Source of the DNA: Calothrix sp. PCC 6303
GTDB taxonomy: Bacteria > Cyanobacteriota > Cyanobacteriia > Cyanobacteriales > Nostocaceae
Length of the DNA: 64,000 bases
NCBI RefSeq assembly: GCF_000317435.1
Contig: NC_019751.1
Location: 1,922,001 to 1,986,000 of the forward strand
Reading direction: 5' to 3'
Shown here: piece after piece, positions 27,410 through 37,210 of the stretch
Numbering within the stretch: the first letter of the stretch is position 1
Layout of the letters: every line of letters begins with the position of its first letter
The notes under the pieces: generated by a model
What the model saw: only the letters and a program-made list of their open reading frames with translations
The model's database searches: none
Told to the model about the DNA's origin: nothing
Program-made: the position numbers and the translations under genes

Positions 27410-29122
27410 TTAATAGTGATTACCTGATTTCCGATGATGCACAGCGGTAACACCATCCTGATTCAATACTTTACCATCATCAACGGTGGCATAGACCAAC
27501 CAATGATCGCCAACTTCCATGCGGGTTTGCACAGTGCAATCAAGGTATGCTAAGGCATCAGTAAGTATTTGATTGCCACTTGCGGCTTCTTGGACGGCAA
27601 CACCGCCAAAACGGTCTTCTCCTGGGGCAAATGGTTTGAGAAACTGCTTCATCAAGCCAATATGGTTGCCTTCTTTGAGAATATTCAAGACAAAATTACT
27701 ACCAGAATACATCAGTGATTCCACTGCTCTATCTTTGGCAATGGCGATGGTTAAGCCGGGAGGATTAAAGCTAGCTTGGGATACCCAAGAGGCTAACATG
27801 GCGCTGGATATATCCCCTTGTTTTGCTGTAACAACAGACAAAGAACCAATAACACGTCCTACTGCTTGTTCAACATTAGTGGCTGGTTGACTGACGGCAC
27901 GGACTTTCCTGACTTTTTTCAAACCTTGGGCAAAGTCAGTTCCTGCTTCTTCGCACATTTGCAAGGTTTTGTCGTCGGGTGTGAATTTGACGCGGATGGG
28001 TTCAAAGCCAAATTGATATCCGGCATCTTTGAGTTTGGTTTCCAGTAAATCGATGGCTTCACCACTCCAACCAAAGGAACCAAATACACCTGCAATTTTA
28101 CTAGTTGTGGCTGTGGAAAGAACTACACCTAAAGCTGTTTGGATAGGGGTGGGTGCATGTCCACCGAGGGTAGGAGAACCAATAATGAAACCTGCTGATT
28201 TCTCGATAGCAGCGCGGATTTCATCGGGTTCAGTAAATTCGCAGTTAATTGCTTGGACTGCGATTCCTGCCTTCGTGATGCCGCGTGCGATCGCTTGTGC
28301 TAATGTAGCCGTATTCCCGTAGGCTGAGGCATAGATTAATGCGACGCTGGTTTCTTGGGATGTTTGCTGAGTAATCCACTCACGGTAAGCTTTTGTGAGA
28401 TCTATCAAACCATAACGTACTAAGGGTCCATGGTTAGGTGCATAGAGTCGTGCCGGAAATTCTAAAAGTTTATCGAGGGCAGTTTCCACTTGACGGGCAT
28501 TGGGTGCCATTACACAATCAAAGTAGTAACGCCGATCTTCTACTAATGTTTGCCAACCTTCATCAAATACCTGATCACCACAAATATGCGCTCCAAATAG
28601 TTTATCACAGTAGAGAATTTCGGTTTGTAAGTCGTAGGTACAAAGTTCGTCAGGGTAACGAGGATTAGTTGTGGGGATAAATTGTAAAATATGTCCTTGA
28701 CCTAAATCTAGACTTTCATCTCCCCGCATCACCTGAATTGGTAAATTTGGATTTTCCAAAGCACCACGCAAATTAATTGCCCCAGGATTTGAACAAACAA
28801 AGGTAATTTGGGGGGCAATTTCTAAAAGGGATTTTAAGGTTTTGGCACGGTTTGGGTTGACATGACCTAAGATTACATAATCGATTTTTTTGACATCAAC
28901 CCGTTCTTGTAAAGTGGTGAGGAAACTATCAGTAAATGTTTCTCCGGGAGGATCGATTAAGGCAATTTTATCGGCTTCAATTAAGTAGCAATTTGCTGTG
29001 GTTCCCTTAGCTAAAGCATATTCAATTTCAAACCGTAACCTTGTCCAGCTACGGGAACGAAACACCCTGGTATTGGTACCAATGGGGAAAACTTGAACAT
29101 CACGAGGTTTGGTTGATTGCAT
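27410..29122 (-). CDS. flv1: Flavodiiron protein, Flv1 type (degenerate iron site)
   Basis: A 570-residue class C flavodiiron protein: metallo-beta-lactamase-like domain (about 1-245), flavodoxin domain (about 260-400) and C-terminal flavin-reductase domain (about 420-570). The canonical iron-ligand motif HxExDH is replaced by HVNPNR (His87, Asn89, Asn91, Arg92), and the His of the NLHWPD motif is Arg155; Asp173 and His231 remain. This pattern marks the Flv1/Flv2 partner, which works with Flv3/Flv4 in light-dependent oxygen reduction after photosystem I. The gene lies 220 bases downstream of the Flv3-type gene in the same direction. Tight pairing of this kind is known for the heterocyst-specific flv1B-flv3B locus of Anabaena, so a B-type identity is possible but unproven. 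Confidence 0.9.
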   Translation of the reverse strand: MQSTKPRDVQVFPIGTNTRVFRSRSWTRLRFEIEYALAKGTTANCYLIEADKIALIDPPGETFTDSFLTTLQERVDVKKIDYVILGHVNPNRAKTLKSLLEIAPQITFVCSNPGAINLRGALENPNLPIQVMRGDESLDLGQGHILQFIPTTNPRYPDELCTYDLQTEILYCDKLFGAHICGDQVFDEGWQTLVEDRRYYFDCVMAPNARQVETALDKLLEFPARLYAPNHGPLVRYGLIDLTKAYREWITQQTSQETSVALIYASAYGNTATLAQAIARGITKAGIAVQAINCEFTEPDEIRAAIEKSAGFIIGSPTLGGHAPTPIQTALGVVLSTATTSKIAGVFGSFGWSGEAIDLLETKLKDAGYQFGFEPIRVKFTPDDKTLQMCEEAGTDFAQGLKKVRKVRAVSQPATNVEQAVGRVIGSLSVVTAKQGDISSAMLASWVSQASFNPPGLTIAIAKDRAVESLMYSGSNFVLNILKEGNHIGLMKQFLKPFAPGEDRFGGVAVQEAASGNQILTDALAYLDCTVQTRMEVGDHWLVYATVDDGKVLNQDGVTAVHHRKSGNHY

Positions 29123-29158
29123 AACTGGGAAATGAGGAAATTATCAACAAATTGGTTT

Positions 29159-29185
29159 GTAGAGACGCGATATATCACGTCTCTA
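29159..29185. repeat. GTAGAGACG-family palindrome between the flavodiiron genes
   Basis: Arms GTAGAGACG.GATA / TATC.CGTCTCTA, one mismatch. It sits in the spacer between the two flavodiiron genes and could form a hairpin that affects read-through. Confidence 0.75.
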
Positions 29186-29342
29186 ACATCGTTCGGAATC
29201 ACACAAAATCGTTATCGTATCTGATATCCTGCAAGTAGTCGGGGATATAACACTAGTGGAGTTTGGCGGAAATAAACAGACTATTCTCAAGGGACAAAAA
29301 GGTTATAAAATAACTTTTTCCTTCTGCCTCCTGCCTTCATCC

Positions 29343-31061
29343 TTAATAGTGATTGCCAACTTTGCGGTGGTGAACTGCGGTGAGCCCTTCCGGCTTAGAA
29401 ACCCGTCCCGCGTAGATGCTGCAATATACAATCCAATGATCGCCTGTATCCATGCGGCTGCTAACTTCGCACTCCATATATGCCAAAGCATCAGCGAGAA
29501 TTGGCGCACCGTTTTGCGATGGGTATGTGCGGACACCTTCAAAACGATCAGCACCTGGTGCAAATCGCTTCAAAAACTGTTTCATCAAAGGTTGATAATT
29601 GCCTTCTTCCAAAACATTCAGGACAAACTTATCACCCACCTGCATCAGTGATTCAATCGCCCGATCCTTCGCTACGGCAATGGACACACCCAAGGGTTTG
29701 AAGCTGGCTTGGCTCACCCATGATGCCAACATGGCGCTTTGGACATCGTTTCTCTTGGCGGTGAGGATATATAAACCACCACTAATTCTACCCAGAGCTT
29801 TGTCTAAATCAGCACTTAGGGATTTCATCGCCTTGATGCTTTTATCTCTAGTCACCCACTGTCCTAAGTCGGTTCCAGCCTCTTCACAAAGCTTGTAAGT
29901 ATTTTCACTAGGTGTATCGCGGATTTCGATTACAGGGAAAGCCACATTTAGACCTAGGGCGCGGAATTTATTCAGGACGGGATAGGTAGGTTCATCATCA
30001 CCACCACCTGTTTCAAAAATACCGACAGCTTGCTTTTCTTTTGCTGCACCCAAGATTGTACCCAAGGTGGTGATAGCATCTGAATTTGATGCTGGTGGCA
30101 TCCCAATGACGATTCCCGCACAACGTCCCACTAGTTCCAAAAGTTCCTGTGGATCTGCTGTTCTTAAGTCTACAGTTTCTACGGCGACACCAGTTTTACT
30201 AATACCACCAGCGATTGATTGAGCAATGCGATCGCTTGCGCCGTATTCTGATACATAAAATATGCCGACGGTTGTCTCTGCTTTGGTTTGGGTTTGACTC
30301 CAATTTCGGTAGCGTCCAGTTAATTCGGCGACGTTGTGCCGTAATAAGGGTCCATGTCCAGTGGCGATGGTGTCTACTTTTGGTAGTTCACCCATCCGTT
30401 TTAATGCGGATATAACCGACCGGGCATTTGGTGCCATCAAGCACTCGTAGTAGAAAGCATAATCGGGAGAAATCGCTTCCAAATCTTCATCAAATGTTGC
30501 TTCAGTGCAGTAATGTAGCCCGAATGCATCACAGGTGTAGAGAGTTTGAGTTAGATGATCAAAGGTAAAAATAGTATCGGGCCAATGTAAATTAGGCGCA
30601 ATCACAAACTCTAGTTCATGCCCATTCCCCAAATCTATTTTGTCACCATTTTTGACAATTTGCCGTTTGAAAGGGGTGTGAACGAGATTTTCTAGAAATT
30701 GAATTGCTACTTTAGAACCAACCACCGTAATATATGGGGCAAGTTGGAGAACATCTTTTACCAAGCCACTATGATCTGGTTCCGTATGGCTAATAATTAA
30801 ATAATCAACTTTGCTGATATCTACCAAGCCCTTGAGGGTATCAAGATATAGCTGACGAAACTTCTCATGGGAAGTATCAACTAATGCTGTCTTTTCGCCA
30901 CGAATAATAAACGAGTTATATGTAGTACCGTTTTGTAAACCGAACTCGATATCAAACCGATCTCGATCCCAATCTAGGGAACGAATGGTAGTGGTATCGG
31001 TTGCTATATCTTCAACTTGTATAGTTAGCCGTTTCTGGATTTTCTCGGTGAGTGCCACCAT
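29343..31061 (-). CDS. flv3: Flavodiiron protein, Flv3 type (complete iron site)
   Basis: A 572-residue class C flavodiiron protein with the same three domains as its neighbour. The diiron ligands are complete: SHTEPDHSG (His92, Glu94, Asp96), His159 in NLHWPD, Asp178 in CDAFG and His236 in TGHGPLLR. The C-terminal flavin-reductase domain allows direct use of NAD(P)H or ferredoxin as electron source. It would be the catalytic partner of the downstream Flv1-type protein in a heterodimer that reduces O2 to water. A strong AGGAGG ribosome binding site lies seven bases before the ATG. It is transcribed first and is divergent from coaX. Confidence 0.92.
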   Translation of the reverse strand: MVALTEKIQKRLTIQVEDIATDTTTIRSLDWDRDRFDIEFGLQNGTTYNSFIIRGEKTALVDTSHEKFRQLYLDTLKGLVDISKVDYLIISHTEPDHSGLVKDVLQLAPYITVVGSKVAIQFLENLVHTPFKRQIVKNGDKIDLGNGHELEFVIAPNLHWPDTIFTFDHLTQTLYTCDAFGLHYCTEATFDEDLEAISPDYAFYYECLMAPNARSVISALKRMGELPKVDTIATGHGPLLRHNVAELTGRYRNWSQTQTKAETTVGIFYVSEYGASDRIAQSIAGGISKTGVAVETVDLRTADPQELLELVGRCAGIVIGMPPASNSDAITTLGTILGAAKEKQAVGIFETGGGDDEPTYPVLNKFRALGLNVAFPVIEIRDTPSENTYKLCEEAGTDLGQWVTRDKSIKAMKSLSADLDKALGRISGGLYILTAKRNDVQSAMLASWVSQASFKPLGVSIAVAKDRAIESLMQVGDKFVLNVLEEGNYQPLMKQFLKRFAPGADRFEGVRTYPSQNGAPILADALAYMECEVSSRMDTGDHWIVYCSIYAGRVSKPEGLTAVHHRKVGNHY

Positions 31062-31241
31062 AACTAGCCTCCTGATCTAAATTAAGTATTTATTACCTTT
31101 GTCTCTATTGTGGCACGAGATAAATGTAAATAATTATTAAATAAACTATGGATAAGTTAAAGAAAACAAAATCTTCAGAATCTGTAATCAGGTTGATAAG
31201 ATAATACGATTTGCTTCAGGGCTAAATTGGAAATTTTAAGT

Positions 31242-32039
31242 ATGCCTGAAACTTGGTTAGCTTTAATGATTGGCAATTCCCGTCTGCACTGGGGATTATT
31301 TAGAGGTGAAACCCTCATAGATACCTGGGATACCAATTATATTGATGCTGATACTGTGCAGCAGCTAGCTAAATGTGAAAATATTGGGGATTTTTTCCAT
31401 CTAGTGAATGCAGAAATAGAAACCGATATTTCACCTTGGGAATTATCCCCGATCCAGATTGCGATCGCATCTGTAGTTCCAGCCCAGTTTATGGTTTGGC
31501 AGAATTACCCCTTAGTCAAAATAATTACTCTCGAACATATCCCAATTAAAGCTCTGTATTCCACCTTTGGCATCGACCGAGCCTTAGCTGTAGTAGGTGC
31601 TGGAAGCTATTTTGGTTTTCCGGCTTTAGTTATTGATACGGGAACTGCACTCACATTTACAGGTGTAGATAAATACAAAAACTTAATTGGTGGCGCTATT
31701 TTACCAGGATTGGGTTTACAGCTAGCAACATTGGGTCAAAAAACCGGACAATTACCCCAAGTAGAGATACCGAAACAGTTACCGCAGCGTTTCGCTTTAA
31801 ATACTTCTGAAGCGATACAAAGTGGAATTATCCATACTTTGTTAGGAGGAATTAGGGATTTTGTGGAAAATTGGTGGCAAGATTTCCCACAAGGACAGGT
31901 AGTGATGACAGGAGGCGATCGCGTGATCATCCAATCCTACCTAAAATCGTTATATCCCCAACTTGCAAACCACATCATCATTGAAGCAAATTTGATATTT
32001 TGGGGACTCAGCAAAATCATGACAACAACTAACCAATAA
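31242..32039 (+). CDS. coaX: Type III pantothenate kinase
   Basis: A 265-residue CoaX-like kinase for the first step of coenzyme A synthesis. Family signs are the N-terminal IGNSRLHWG phosphate loop (residues 10-18), GIDRALAVVGA (about 110-120), IDTGTALTF (131-139) and a GGAILPGLGLQ loop. The Asp that usually precedes the GNT-type loop in type III enzymes is Met9 here; I believe this variation occurs in cyanobacterial homologues, but activity is inferred. ATG 31242 is chosen over TTG 31227. Its last 11 bases overlap the 3' end of the convergent hydrolase gene. Confidence 0.88.
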   Translation: MPETWLALMIGNSRLHWGLFRGETLIDTWDTNYIDADTVQQLAKCENIGDFFHLVNAEIETDISPWELSPIQIAIASVVPAQFMVWQNYPLVKIITLEHIPIKALYSTFGIDRALAVVGAGSYFGFPALVIDTGTALTFTGVDKYKNLIGGAILPGLGLQLATLGQKTGQLPQVEIPKQLPQRFALNTSEAIQSGIIHTLLGGIRDFVENWWQDFPQGQVVMTGGDRVIIQSYLKSLYPQLANHIIIEANLIFWGLSKIMTTTNQ

Positions 32040-32850
32040 CTGGTAAACCTAAGAAATCTCGGATTTCTTCAGCCACTTCACCACTACATGACTGGGGTAA
32101 ATCATTTTCCCCATGGGTGATTATTTGCATTTTTGCTCCCGATATCAATCTTGTGTAAGCTTGACTAGCTGTAAAAACCTCCTGACGATCTTTACCACCA
32201 TGTAAAATCAGAGTACGACATTGATGTAAATTGAAGCGATTGTCCACTAACTCAGCCTGAAGTTCTGGTAATTGGCGGTTAAATAATAGCTCACACCCTA
32301 CAGGATACTGCTCCATTATCAAACGCGATCGCCATTCTTCCTCAACCTTGATTTCCCAACCAAATACCTTAGCAATGGGACGTAGCAACCGCAACAAAGC
32401 AAAACTCAACTCAGAACGGTTCAAAATTCGCTGCATTTGCCGCCAATACTGCTCAATTCCTGGAGTTTTTACACCTTCAGGAGCCAAAAGTACCAAACCA
32501 CTCACACGTTCAGGGTACTTCAAAGCATAACTTGCCGCAATCCAACTTCCTAGAGAATGACCCACTAAATAGACTTTCTCTAGTCTTAATTTTTCAATCC
32601 ACTCAGCGATAGTTTCCACTTGCAAATCAATAGAGTAATGGATTTCGGGAATTTCAGACTCACCAAATCCTAGTAAATCAGGTGTTAAACAGTGAAAATC
32701 ACTGCCTAGCATTTCCATTACGCTTACCCACTGGCTGCCATCACTCCAAGTCCCATGTAAAAATACTACTGGTATTCCCTGACCAACTTCCCGCCAAAAC
32801 AGCAACCCATGAGTTAGTTTTCTCCGGGAGTTACGAAACAAAGCTTCCAT
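32029..32850 (-). CDS. Alpha/beta hydrolase
   Basis: A 273-residue alpha/beta-fold hydrolase. The oxyanion region is FLHGTWSDGSQW (about 30-41) and the nucleophile elbow is GHSLGS with Ser99; a probable acid/His pair lies in LHGGKDRQ and ITHGENDLPQ near the C-terminus. There is no signal peptide. Substrate is unknown. ATG 32850 is used; an upstream TTG at 32874 would add eight residues. It overlaps the coaX 3' end by 11 bases in convergent orientation. Confidence 0.85.
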   Translation of the reverse strand: MEALFRNSRRKLTHGLLFWREVGQGIPVVFLHGTWSDGSQWVSVMEMLGSDFHCLTPDLLGFGESEIPEIHYSIDLQVETIAEWIEKLRLEKVYLVGHSLGSWIAASYALKYPERVSGLVLLAPEGVKTPGIEQYWRQMQRILNRSELSFALLRLLRPIAKVFGWEIKVEEEWRSRLIMEQYPVGCELLFNRQLPELQAELVDNRFNLHQCRTLILHGGKDRQEVFTASQAYTRLISGAKMQIITHGENDLPQSCSGEVAEEIRDFLGLPVIG

Positions 32851-32930
32851 CTTAAATTTAATAATTAAGCTCAATTAAGTATTTTATACTACCTGTTTGA
32901 AGGTTCTAGATAAAAGTGCATCTAAAAGTA

Positions 32931-33788
32931 ATGGCAAAACCAGCAGATACAAGCACTAAAAAACTCATTAGCCTTGCACCCGATAACTGGGTGCAATGGG
33001 TCACAAATATTCCCAACATCAAAGCAGGTGAAATTTTATCAGGGGAGTTTCAATGGATAAGTAGAGAAACAGATGTATTAATTCATGCAAGTAGTCCTGA
33101 TTATGGAGAATTTTTGGTATTAAACGAACTACAATTACGCTACAGTTCCAAAATGCCCCGTAGAATGCGAGCTTATGCGGCACTTGCAGAGGAAAAATAT
33201 GAATTGCCAACTTACCCAGTTTTAATTAATATTTTGCAAACCACCGATGTGGAAATCCCCACAAATTTTACATCAAATCTGGCTGGGTTGAGGGCAATTC
33301 AAGATTATCGGGTAATTAATCTATGGGAAGTTGATGTTAATGTTGCTTTCCAACAACCTTTGCCATCATTACTTCCTTTTGTACCAATTCTCAAAGGAGG
33401 GAATGATGAATCTATAATTAGGGAAGCGCTACAAGTTTTACGTCAGGATCAAGACTTAAATCAATTGGAGACGGTTCTAGCATTTTTTGCTACTTTTGTA
33501 CTAGAAAGTGGGTTAGTTAAAGACATCATGAGGTGGGATATGGGAGTTTTACGCGAGTCACCATGGTATCTAGAAATATTGCGTGAGGGAGAAGCACGAG
33601 GGGAAACCCAAGGACGGAAAGAGCAAATGCTTTCTAATATAGAGATGAGTTTGGAGGCAAAATTTGGTAGTGAGGGATTGGAATTAATGCCGCGAATCTC
33701 CCAAATTATGAGTTTAGAAGAACTGCAAGGAATTTTGCGAAGTGTGGTTTTAGCCAATTCTTTTGAGGAACTCAGACAAGCTTTATAA
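32931..33788 (+). CDS. Rpn/PD-(D/E)XK-like putative transposase-nuclease
   Basis: A 285-residue protein resembling the Rpn family (PD-(D/E)XK nuclease-like 'transposases', often with a DUF4351 tail). The candidate catalytic core is ETDVLI (Asp about 48), followed by FLVLNELQLRY, an E-x-Q variant of the (D/E)xK signature. The C-terminal region (EGEARGETQGRKEQMLSNIEMSLEAKFG then a short helical tail) is typical of this cyanobacterial group, which occurs in many copies per genome. Activity may be recombination-promoting nuclease; not shown here. ATG 32931 is preferred over GTG 32916. Confidence 0.75.
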   Translation: MAKPADTSTKKLISLAPDNWVQWVTNIPNIKAGEILSGEFQWISRETDVLIHASSPDYGEFLVLNELQLRYSSKMPRRMRAYAALAEEKYELPTYPVLINILQTTDVEIPTNFTSNLAGLRAIQDYRVINLWEVDVNVAFQQPLPSLLPFVPILKGGNDESIIREALQVLRQDQDLNQLETVLAFFATFVLESGLVKDIMRWDMGVLRESPWYLEILREGEARGETQGRKEQMLSNIEMSLEAKFGSEGLELMPRISQIMSLEELQGILRSVVLANSFEELRQAL

Positions 33789-34271
33789 CGATTAAAATCC
33801 CGCTGATTTGGTGTCCTACGGTGTAGACACATCTTTGTTACAAAATCAAAATCGTCGTAGATTACCCTAAACCCACGCCATATGCTAAACGTCCAATGCA
33901 GTGGCTCGCCTTTTTAAGGGGTAATTTGAAAGGCATTTGCCCCCTTATTCTTGGCGTTCGCCCTACAGCCCTGCGGACATCCTACGGGGGGCGTGGCGTA
34001 TAGCCCTAGCCCTTTCAGGGCGGCTACGCCTACGGCATTCCAGAAAGGCGTTCGCCTTTGGCGTGTGCGAAGCACTCAGCCTGCCGACAGCATAGCCTCA
34101 GGCGCTCTGTTCACCGTAGTTGTTCCCGCAGGGTAAGAGCTAGGGGGTTTGGGAGATCAAAAGCCAGTGATACAACTCTAGAAGACTTGTGTGTACACCG
34201 TAGAATTTGGTGCCAGGGGTCAGTCAGTTCATATGACTAAGATAGTTAAAGGCTAACCGCTTACAGGACAC
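33789..34271. other. Spacer occupied by an enlarged repeat F
   Basis: Nearly the whole spacer is repeat F copy 3 (33816-34202). Open frames at 33951-34136 and 34058-34240 lie in the repeat and are not genes. Confidence 0.7.
33816..34202 (-). repeat. Dispersed repeat F, copy 3 (inverted, enlarged)
   Basis: Starts CTACGGTGTAGACACATC and ends TTGTGTGTACACCGTAG, so the terminal inverted repeats match those of copy 1. Its left part (CAAAATCGTCGTAGAT) is the reverse complement of the right part of copy 1. At 387 bp it is twice as long, because of GC-rich palindromic modules between about 33950 and 34135 (GGCGTTCGCC, GCGTGGCG, GGCGGCTACGCC, CCTCAGGCG). Confidence 0.7.
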
Positions 34272-34742
34272 TCAAGCAAGTGTAGTTAAACCATTTAAGT
34301 AGTCTTGCAATTGCCGAGTATGATCATGGGACATTTTCTCAGATGGTAAAGAATCAGGTGTAAATGCTTGAATTTCCATTACTTCCAAAGTGTCTTCAGC
34401 TTGCATATCACCATCAACATCGACTTCCACAACTACACAAATCGAGTGGATTCTAGGGTCACGGTCAGGTGCAGAATATACTCCTACTAAACGGCGAATC
34501 TTGACTAAATTCAGCCCCGTTTCTTCCTTTAGTTCACGCTTGATTGTATCGGGAATATTTTCTCCCCAGTCAACCATCCCTCCAGGTAATGACCAGCAAC
34601 CATCATCTCGTCGTCGAATTAATACTATCCGACCATCTGGCAAAATTGGGACGATACTTGTACCAGGTATCGGGTGACGAAAAATAACACCTAGCACAGT
34701 TTGTCCAAAACGCCATAAGTTACGTGTAAACTGAATTGTCAC
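34272..34742 (-). CDS. NUDIX hydrolase
   Basis: A 156-residue NUDIX enzyme. The Nudix box GX5EX7REUXEEXGU is intact at residues 54-76 (GGMVDWGEN, then REL and EETGL), giving metal-dependent cleavage of a nucleoside diphosphate linked to another group. The N-terminus has a RHPIPGTSIVPILPDGRIVL strand pair, usual for ADP-ribose or nucleotide-sugar type members, but the substrate cannot be told from sequence. Single gene, followed by repeat F. Confidence 0.9.
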   Translation of the reverse strand: MTIQFTRNLWRFGQTVLGVIFRHPIPGTSIVPILPDGRIVLIRRRDDGCWSLPGGMVDWGENIPDTIKRELKEETGLNLVKIRRLVGVYSAPDRDPRIHSICVVVEVDVDGDMQAEDTLEVMEIQAFTPDSLPSEKMSHDHTRQLQDYLNGLTTLA

Positions 34743-35205
34743 TGCAAAAATAGCAAGAAGGTTTAAGTTTCAAAACGTATATTCTACTCTAGATTTTTTC
34801 TTCTCTGGCAAGTTCTCGAAAACCGAAAAATTGAGTTTTGAATTATATAATTTCTCTAGAGTTAGGATTTTGTCATAGCGTCTGCTATGGAACAGATCCA
34901 ATAGTAGCACCTGATAAAATAAAACACGGGAACTTTTGGCTATTCCCTAACCTTGATAACTTTTCCAGTCAGTTAAGCAAAATTGATTACACCTATAGTC
35001 TTTGTGTCGCCTGTTGAGAGTTCCCTTGCTTCTGCCTTTTGGATGACCATTGACAGTGCAATGCAATATAAGGTAGTCTAGATTGCTGTTTAAAATAAAA
35101 TGATAGCTAAACTAAGCTCAAACATATCAGTGATAGCTGGTATGTGAAACCGACTGAATAGTGCTTAGTAGTAGCTTTTTTGTTGTTTATTCATTAGAGG
35201 TGAAC
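34743..35205. other. Intergenic spacer upstream of the small basic protein gene
   Basis: AT-rich, no repeats of the window's families seen, no gene recognised; it should hold promoters for the divergent NUDIX gene and the small basic protein gene. Confidence 0.4.
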
Positions 35206-35370
35206 ATGGCAAAGCGCCGTAACCCGAAAAAAGAGAAGGCGCTACGGAACCAGGCTTACGCCCGTAAGTTTCGTAAACGGACGACTACAGGACGAATGCA
35301 GCGAAGATTCCAACAAAGACCGCCGAAGAGTGAAGAAGATGAAGGCGCAGCAGCAATGGATACCGAATAG
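35206..35370 (+). CDS. Small basic cyanobacterial protein, 54 aa
   Basis: The product begins MAKRRNPKKEKALRNQAYAR and is extremely rich in Arg/Lys in its first 43 residues, then switches to an acidic tail (SEEDEGAAAMDTE). Such a composition suggests RNA, ribosome or DNA binding. It seems conserved in cyanobacteria, but I do not know a name or function. The ATG at 35206 is supported by AGAGGTGA just upstream, and a strong terminator follows the gene, so it is a complete small transcription unit. Confidence 0.75.
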   Translation: MAKRRNPKKEKALRNQAYARKFRKRTTTGRMQRRFQQRPPKSEEDEGAAAMDTE

Positions 35371-35411
35371 GTACCTGGCGAGCGTATAAATTTTTTAAGC
35401 TTTTTTAATAG

Positions 35412-35450
35412 TAAAGGGTGTACATAATTTTTGTGTACACCCTTTATTGT
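35412..35450 (+). terminator. Rho-independent terminator after the small basic protein gene
   Basis: A 13-base arm TAAAGGGTGTACA pairs with TGTACACCCTTTA across a short A/T loop, followed by TTGTTT. It lies between this gene and the convergent argH, so it may serve both strands. Confidence 0.85.
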
Positions 35451-35510
35451 TTGGGAATGGGGAATGATTCTGCTGTTAGCTAAAACTCAGGTACTCCCCC
35501 ACTCCCCACT

Positions 35511-36905
35511 TTACTTATGTGACACGGTATGGTGTGCAGATGCGATCGCGCTTTTGATTTGATCAAAGCCTGTGCCACCAAAACTGTTGCGTGCAGCCAC
35601 TACTTGGCGGGGTGCGATCGCATCATAGATATCTGCCTCAAAAGCTGGATGTAGTTGTTTCCACTCCTCTATAGTTAGATCTTTGAGGAGTTTTCCAGCA
35701 CTGACACTGGTTTTGACAACTTTTCCCACCAAGTTATAAGCTTCGCGGAAAGGAACCCCCTTAGTCGCTAAATAATCTGCCACATCGGTGGCATTGGAAA
35801 AGTCTTCACAAACTGCTTCTGCGAGACGTTTTTGTCGGAATTCCATCCCTTCCCCTAACAAAATTGTCATTGCTTCCAAGCAAGCCTTAACTGTATTGAC
35901 AGTATCAAATATGCCTTCTTTGTCTTCTTGAAGGTCTTTATTATATGCCAGCGGTAATCCCTTCATAATTACCAACATCCCTTGTAAATGACCAAATACC
36001 CGCCCAGTTTTTCCCCTTACCAACTCTGGAACATCAGGGTTTTTCTTTTGGGGCATAATGCTAGAACCAGTCGCACAACTGTCTTTGAGGGTGACAAAGC
36101 CAAATTCTTCGCTTGCCCAGAGAATTACCTCCTCAGCTAGACGGCTTAGATGTACCATAATTAAACTGGCAGCAGCTAAGAATTCAATAGCAAAATCTCG
36201 ATCGCTAACACCATCCAAGCTGTTTGCATAGACATCATCAAATTCCAAGATTTTGGCACTATAGTGACGGTCGATAGGGAAAGTCGTCCCCGCCAAAGCA
36301 CCACAACCCAAAGGCGAGATATTTACCCTTTTAGAAACATCACCCAAGCGTTCCCAGTCCCGCTGTGCCATCTGAAAGTACGCCAGTAGGTGATGTGCCA
36401 AACTGATGGGTTGAGCGCGTTGGAGGTGAGTGTAGCCAGGAATCAGAGTCTCTATATTTACTTCAGCAATGCTCAATAAAACCTGTTGAAACTCCCGCAG
36501 TTTTTGGCGAATTTCTTGAATTTGATGGCGTAAATAAAGCCGGGTATCAGTACCTACTTGGTCATTTCGAGAACGGGCAGTATGCAGCTTTTTACCTACA
36601 TCCCCAACTATTTCTATTAGTCGCCGTTCCACAGCAAAATGCACATCCTCGGCATCAATCCCCGGATTAAACTTGCCTTGACGGTATTCTTGGCGAATTT
36701 GCTCTAAACCTGCGTATAATTGCTCACCTTCATCTGGAGAAATGATTCCCGTATGAGCTAACATTTTTGCATGTGCTTGGGAACCAGTTAAGTCATATTC
36801 GATTAACTCAATATCGAAATTAATACTCGCATTAAAAATAGCGATCGCTGGATGCAGCGCTGATTCAAATCGTGGACTCCAATTGGATTCTGATTGTTGG
36901 GTCAT
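35511..36905 (-). CDS. argH: Argininosuccinate lyase
   Basis: A 464-residue fumarase/aspartase-superfamily enzyme that splits argininosuccinate into arginine and fumarate, the last step of arginine synthesis. The signature [12 protein letters not shown] (flexible catalytic loop) is present, as are [33 protein letters not shown]-type segment and [14 protein letters not shown]. Length is normal. It stands alone on the minus strand; the next minus-strand gene upstream is a small membrane protein. Confidence 0.96.
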   Translation of the reverse strand: MTQQSESNWSPRFESALHPAIAIFNASINFDIELIEYDLTGSQAHAKMLAHTGIISPDEGEQLYAGLEQIRQEYRQGKFNPGIDAEDVHFAVERRLIEIVGDVGKKLHTARSRNDQVGTDTRLYLRHQIQEIRQKLREFQQVLLSIAEVNIETLIPGYTHLQRAQPISLAHHLLAYFQMAQRDWERLGDVSKRVNISPLGCGALAGTTFPIDRHYSAKILEFDDVYANSLDGVSDRDFAIEFLAAASLIMVHLSRLAEEVILWASEEFGFVTLKDSCATGSSIMPQKKNPDVPELVRGKTGRVFGHLQGMLVIMKGLPLAYNKDLQEDKEGIFDTVNTVKACLEAMTILLGEGMEFRQKRLAEAVCEDFSNATDVADYLATKGVPFREAYNLVGKVVKTSVSAGKLLKDLTIEEWKQLHPAFEADIYDAIAPRQVVAARNSFGGTGFDQIKSAIASAHHTVSHK

Positions 36906-37003
36906 AAATATAGGGAAGGTTGTTCAAAGCAGCCTTACAGGGCTTATTTAAAGTTAGAAGTTAATGTTTCTGATTTGGATTACTAACTCCTAACCTTTAT
37001 CAT

Positions 37004-37210
37004 TTAGCCGTAGCTAGTTAGATTCCGAATGATATAGCCAATTACCAACCCAATCAATAGCGCCCAAGCCTGTCCAGTTTGAACAAAATGACCGAAAGAC
37101 TTTTGTATATTACCTAAAAGGTCTGCATCTGTAACATTTTGAGCAATCACAGTCAGATCCACAGGTGAATTCCCAATCAACTCAAATACCCAATGTCCTA
37201 GTAAATCCAT
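37004..37210 (-). CDS. Small membrane protein of unknown function, 68 aa
   Basis: The product starts MDLLGHWVFELIGNSPVDLT and ends with a hydrophobic helix (about residues 47-63, ALLIGLVIGYIIRNLT). A single C-terminal membrane segment is predicted. The pattern looks like a conserved cyanobacterial small protein but I cannot name a family. There is a weak GAG ribosome binding sequence upstream. The overlapping frame at 37198-37386 is a shadow. Confidence 0.6.
   Translation of the reverse strand: MDLLGHWVFELIGNSPVDLTVIAQNVTDADLLGNIQKSFGHFVQTGQAWALLIGLVIGYIIRNLTSYG

Noticed and set aside
33951-34240. Two overlapping plus-strand frames of about 60 codons
   Set aside because: Located in GC-rich modules of repeat F copy 3.
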